Shown here one piece after another: positions 60,346-64,000 of a stretch of 64,000 nucleotides of DNA. The notes beneath the pieces were generated by a model that was not told the origin of the DNA, searched no databases, and saw only the letters and a list, made by a program, of their open reading frames with translations. The translations under genes were made by a program, and so were the position numbers. Numbering within the stretch: position 1 is the stretch's first letter; each line of letters opens with the position of its first letter. The DNA is taken from positions 124,001 to 188,000 of the forward strand of contig ADNK01003025.1 in the NCBI GenBank assembly GCA_000320545.1. Reading direction: 5' to 3'. Source of the stretch: Bigelowiella natans CCMP2755. Lineage: Eukaryota; Cercozoa; Chlorarachniophyceae.

Positions 60346-62572
60346 ACTATTATTATTAGCTTCGTAAAGATTATCCACAGCATGCATGCACAGCGTGCAT
60401 TGTTGTCACTGAATACGGTACCGTCTTGGGAGAGCTCTAGGATTTTAGACCCCTGTGGTTGGTGATTGATGGTAGGAAGCACGTTAGAAAGAGGGGTAGG
60501 TTAGCTAGCAGAGTGTTGGTCATTGGTAGAACTACTTCCTCCAAACACAGCATCGTCATTAGACGACCAGGTTCGTTAACGGCAAAGGGGGTTTTTAATG
60601 CTATACAATCGTTACAATCTGCCTCCTCTCACTACTCTTTCTCCTTTTACCTGCAATGCTTGAGCCACAGCTTGCCTTCGTAGGTCGGTGTTATTCTCGA
60701 GGGGACTGAGTATCATCTGCATACGCTTGAACTTTATTATGAGGTCTAACGGTAACCAGGCACGACCAGTTTTAGCACTCTCTTTCACCTGAAGACAACG
60801 ATGACGACGATGATGAATTTGATGATAAATAAAAGAATCATGAGGACCGTAGTGCTCTCAACATGATACTTGTGGTGATGACCATAACAAGAAGGTGGAA
60901 AAAGAAAAAGAAGGAACGGGACTATTGATTACTTCCTGCTGAGAGTTCGTTGTGGGAGGGGAGGAAGGCGTAGCCTTGATCGCTAATCTTTCCATCTGCA
61001 ACATCAGATGAAGATGGAGAAGCAGCAGCAGGAAATTTTTAGATTAAAAACAAAAAAAAGAGAACACACTCAACCCCACCCCCCGTATAAAGCAACACAC
61101 GACTCCTCCACACCACATGAAACAACATCCCCATAGCAATGATCCGACCGACCGACCGACCTGGTTGAGAAGGTAAGAGTCGTACGGCAGGTTTGTGTCT
61201 CCGAGGTAGAACTCTATCTGCTTTATGATCTGAGTCGCCATCATTCGCTTACGCTCCTCCACCTATTTATCCATCGCAACCGCCCCCCCCCAACAACAAA
61301 GAATGGTTATTAGAGCACGAATATTGCTGTGATAGTGTAAAATCCGCTTTGTACAGACGACTAAGACAACCTAGTGTTAATAATGCTATTGTCGCCAAAC
61401 CCCTTATTTACCTGTAATTGCAGGGCAGCTTTCCACATCGGCTGTGGATACGCCATCGCCTATATTTTAATGAAACAATGATGTTACAAATGTATACACA
61501 CGTATTTATAAATATATATTTATTTATATTTATATCATATGTTAAGTCTCTTCCCCCCCCCCCCCCCCCCCCTCTCTCTCTCTCTTTGTGTGTGTGTGTG
61601 TGTGTTGAGTATATGTACATAGCTCATAGTGTATGCACATCATACACAAAATATATCAATAGGTTGAAATAGATACCGCTCCTTGTGTCATCAGATGCTG
61701 CTGGTGTTTGGGCTGCTGCTGCTGCTGCTGCCTCTGATTATGTGATTGAGATTGCTGTGAAGATCCCCCAGAGTTTCGGTGGCTTTTGTGATTTCGGGAT
61801 GAGTGTGAACTAGAATTTGCTGGTAATTGCTGTGAGAGAGAGGGAGAATAGAAAAGGAGGATATGGAGAATGTATCAATACATTTTTAATTTGTTGATAG
61901 AATACTAACACTTGGCAACATAGCATAGAAACCGAACTTATCGCCAAAACTAGTATCGAAGCAGCAGTGAAAGCAGCACCACCAGCAATAGCAGCAGAAA
62001 AAGCATGCCCTTACCATCGAAGATGCTGAGAGAGTCTTTAGGGCAGTTGCGTGTGTATGAATGCTGCACTTAATGTCAGGTCTTGCTGCGAAGATGGCCG
62101 CATGAACAAATCTCTCAGCGCTGGCATCGTTTGCATCGTGGTTGCCATCAGCAGGCTCACCATTCTTCACGTGAAATATTCGAATGTCTTTCTCTTGCAA
62201 TTTTCTGTGATGGGCAGTCACACAGGTAGTGAATTGGAACACTCATCGTTCTGGTGTAGAACTCTACGTCTTTGAGTGAGTTTTTGTACATAGGGCTAAT
62301 CGGCAGCATAGAAAAGAGAAGACGGAAAAGAGAAGCATTGAACAGTATCTTTCCTGATTTTTTTAAAAAAATGAAAATGAGAATTACCCTGGATGTCGGG
62401 CTTTTGCCATCAAGAACTTCTCGGCGTCCGAACGACATCTCATTGCCACATGTCCATCCAGAAAGCCATCCGCTAAGAGCATTCTTGTTGTGTCGATAAT
62501 TTGCTGTTTTACCGGTGTATCCATTGTGCCTCTCTTTTTATTGTTCCCGTCACTGCTGTTTTCCATTGCCAT
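60194..62572 (-). CDS. Fusion of a half class II aldolase domain with a La motif, 316 aa
   Basis: Eight exons on the minus strand, all GT-AG and phase-consistent: 62388-62572, 62015-62204, 61677-61829, 61412-61459, 61161-61262, 60651-60788, 60410-60452, 60194-60285 (TGA). Residues about 20-124 are the N-terminal half of a class II aldolase/adducin domain (LLADGFLDGHVAMR, SAERFVHAAIFAARPD, CSIHTHATAL) with Glu92, His111 and His113 at the metal/catalytic positions, but lacking the C-terminal half and its third His. Residues 126-176 are Ser/Gln-rich. Residues about 195-290 are a La motif (QIEFYLGDTNLPYDSYLLNQ, GRAWLPLDLIIKFKRMQ, ILELSQDGTVF), which binds 3' ends or poly(A) of RNA. No RRM follows. 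A possible extra upstream exon (to 62615) stays open in frame. Domain calls are firm; that they form one protein rests on the splice model. Confidence 0.75.
60314..60343. repeat. (GAT)n repeat in an aldolase-La intron
   Basis: About ten ATG/GAT units on the plus strand, in the intron 60286-60409. Confidence 0.9.
61146..61160 (-). repeat. Tandem GTCG repeat at the La-exon splice donor
   Basis: On the coding strand the exon ends CAG and the intron begins GTCG-GTCG-GTCG-GTCGG, so several GT sites lie 4 nt apart. The first gives the La-motif frame. Confidence 0.7.
61553..61604. repeat. C20, (TC)n and (TG)n compound repeat
   Basis: C20 at 61553-61572, then TC repeat to about 61586, then TG repeat to about 61604, in the intron 61460-61676. 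On the coding strand this is a G20 tract. Confidence 0.9.
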
Positions 62573-64000
62573 ATTTCCCCTACGGGCTGCTATGTCCTCT
62601 TTGACTTGATATATTCTGAGGGGGTAAGGAAATAAAAGAGTATTCTTTCTTATCTTTAGGAGGAATAACGCCAGGCAGTCTTGGAAGTTATGATAAAATT
62701 AATTGTAAACGTAATATAGAAACGATTTTTGTGAGAATTTTAATCAAACATCGTTGATTGCGAGTCACAGGAAACATCGTAAAAGCAAACCCGAATGAGA
62801 AAAGATGGGGGTCCGGTTGAGGGTGTCACTATTTATTTCTTCTCACCTTTTAATTTATATAAGCCAGAGTATCTAGTCTTTCTCCTAGCAAAGGTGTTTC
62901 CTTCTTTCTACTCGTGAAGGTGTTTCCTCCCTTCGTCCTGGTCTCAGGCTCCTTCCTCAAGGTACGTCGGGAGGGGGGTATGCTTAATTTTCAGCGAAGT
63001 AGAGCTTCTGGTCTTCGCGACATGCGAAACCCGATCAGCACGAGTGCTTTAAAGTTAGTTTATTTTTCCACGGATGGTGCTAAAAGGAGGCAAAACCCAT
63101 GCTCTTTGTACATACGACATGGAAATTCGCAGTCGTTATACAAAATGTGCGCGCTAGCAGTAAATGCTTTTTTGATCTTTATTTTCAGGTTCGTTGAATT
63201 CTGACGATTCCTATTTTGAGACAAGTGCTCATCTAAGTCGCATTTTGGAAATCGGAAGAAGTTTCCGCCGGCTCCTACTACTCCTACTACCCCCCAGTGG
63301 GAGTAGATCCATGTCGCTCTTTGCAATGGATGTACTCGTACGAGTCGTAGCTGCGGAAAATGCTTTCTTCTTCTTGTGGGATGTACAAATTTGGTGGGTT
63401 CCGCTCGTCGTTATGCCCAATCGCATCCTTGTTCTGCTTGTTCACCGGGGCGGAAACAGCCACTGCAGAGTGCTCGTAAAAGAAAGATAGAAAAAGTAGT
63501 CGCAACTATTTTCTCTTTTTTGTCCTCCAAATTCTCCAAAAATAATAATTTTACACGCTACGACAACTATGATAGTTTGTCGCAGATACAAAAAGGAAAA
63601 TCACATCGTGCAGATTGGCTGGACCGTCCCAAAGCATCCATTGTGTGGTAGGCTACTACGACATTTCGTATTGGCTATCAGACCCTGGGAGGGGTTTCTC
63701 AGAAGAAATTTGGATATGATAAAGCCACCCGCAGATGGAAAAGACGGTTGCAATTACGACACTACCCAAGTGAACGAAAAGTTCGAAGCAAAGGCCTTTA
63801 GAAATGAAGATAGTTCATCATCCTCGGAGAGGCGCACATCAGACGCTGCAGAGTGGAAGGCCAGTGAAACACAGAGACTTTTGAAATCGCGAACACTATG
63901 TCTGTTATCCATATGTAGCATGTGGATTTAGTGTCAGTTGTTTAGAGTTAAAGCGGTGACTTCGCACTACAACTTTGTCATTTAGGGGCTTGACATCTAC
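62573..64000. other. Upstream of aldolase-La, and an unresolved possible plus-strand gene
   Basis: 62573-62615 is in frame with the aldolase-La start and preceded by a good acceptor on the minus strand, so a further 5' exon may exist. From 62900 onward several open stretches (plus 62981-63060, 63200-63490, 63569-63931; minus 63287-63505) cannot be joined into a consistent model. None has a recognisable domain. By the alternating pattern a plus-strand gene would be expected, running out of the window. Confidence 0.25.

Noticed and set aside
60985-61020. An attractive minus-strand segment reading DGKISDQGYAFLPSHN as continuation of the La motif
   Set aside because: It needs a shifted donor in the GTCG repeat and leads to a stop. 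The exon at 60651-60788 continues the La motif in phase with the standard donor and has the expected conserved residues.
61886-61950. Minus-strand FGDKFGFYAMLP segment as an extra aldolase exon
   Set aside because: Splicing to its acceptor gives an immediate stop. The acceptor at 61830 keeps the frame and has a much better polypyrimidine tract.
63194-63280. Peptide containing YFETSA, reminiscent of small GTPases
   Set aside because: No G1-G4 motifs nearby and no consistent exon joins; a six-residue match is not enough.

Overview
This is nuclear DNA of an intron-rich eukaryote, most likely a protist. The genes are core eukaryotic ones: an XRN2/Rat1 nuclease, a PP1 and a PP5 phosphatase, an amino-acid permease, a La-motif protein and a giant adhesion-type receptor. 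Introns are mostly short GT-AG, the code is standard with TGA, TAA and TAG all used as stops, and microsatellites are common in introns. The sequence alone does not give me the lineage.

Layout: 1-26317 (+) is the 3' part of a giant surface protein gene, with at least about 8,700 residues in the window: haemagglutinin-like beta repeats, an NHL propeller, roughly sixty IPT/TIG domains, a Cys-rich stalk, about ten membrane segments and a cytoplasmic tail. 29485-31047 (-) is an ankyrin/PWWP chromatin-type protein. 31.6-34.2 kb holds three tandem truncated LINE-like copies. 34673-36908 (+) is an AAAP permease and 38581-39875 (-) a class I glutamine amidotransferase. 40625-49528 (+) is XRN2 in 35 phase-consistent exons. 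50881-52029 (-) is PP1 and 53425-58907 (+) is PP5. 60194-62572 (-) is an in-frame fusion of a half class II aldolase domain with a La motif. 62.9-64 kb is unresolved.

The genes alternate strictly in direction, giving four convergent and four divergent intervals, the last divergent one being open on its right side. All four convergent intervals (26.6-29.5, 36.9-38.5, 49.5-50.9 and 58.9-60.2 kb) are written in a peculiar DNA 'dialect' rich in nested palindromes of CATG, CTAG, TGCA and GTAC, and three of them share exact copies of the 12-bp palindrome CATGCTAGCATG. The divergent intervals do not show this. Two of the 3' flanks also carry paired hairpins, one pair with compensatory stem changes.

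Functionally there is no single pathway. RNA metabolism (XRN2, aldolase-La) and phosphatase signalling (PP1, PP5) are represented. The strongest candidates for something undescribed are the convergent-interval palindrome islands, the covarying 3'-flank hairpins, the aldolase-La fusion, and the LINE copies that abut each other's heptamer tails.
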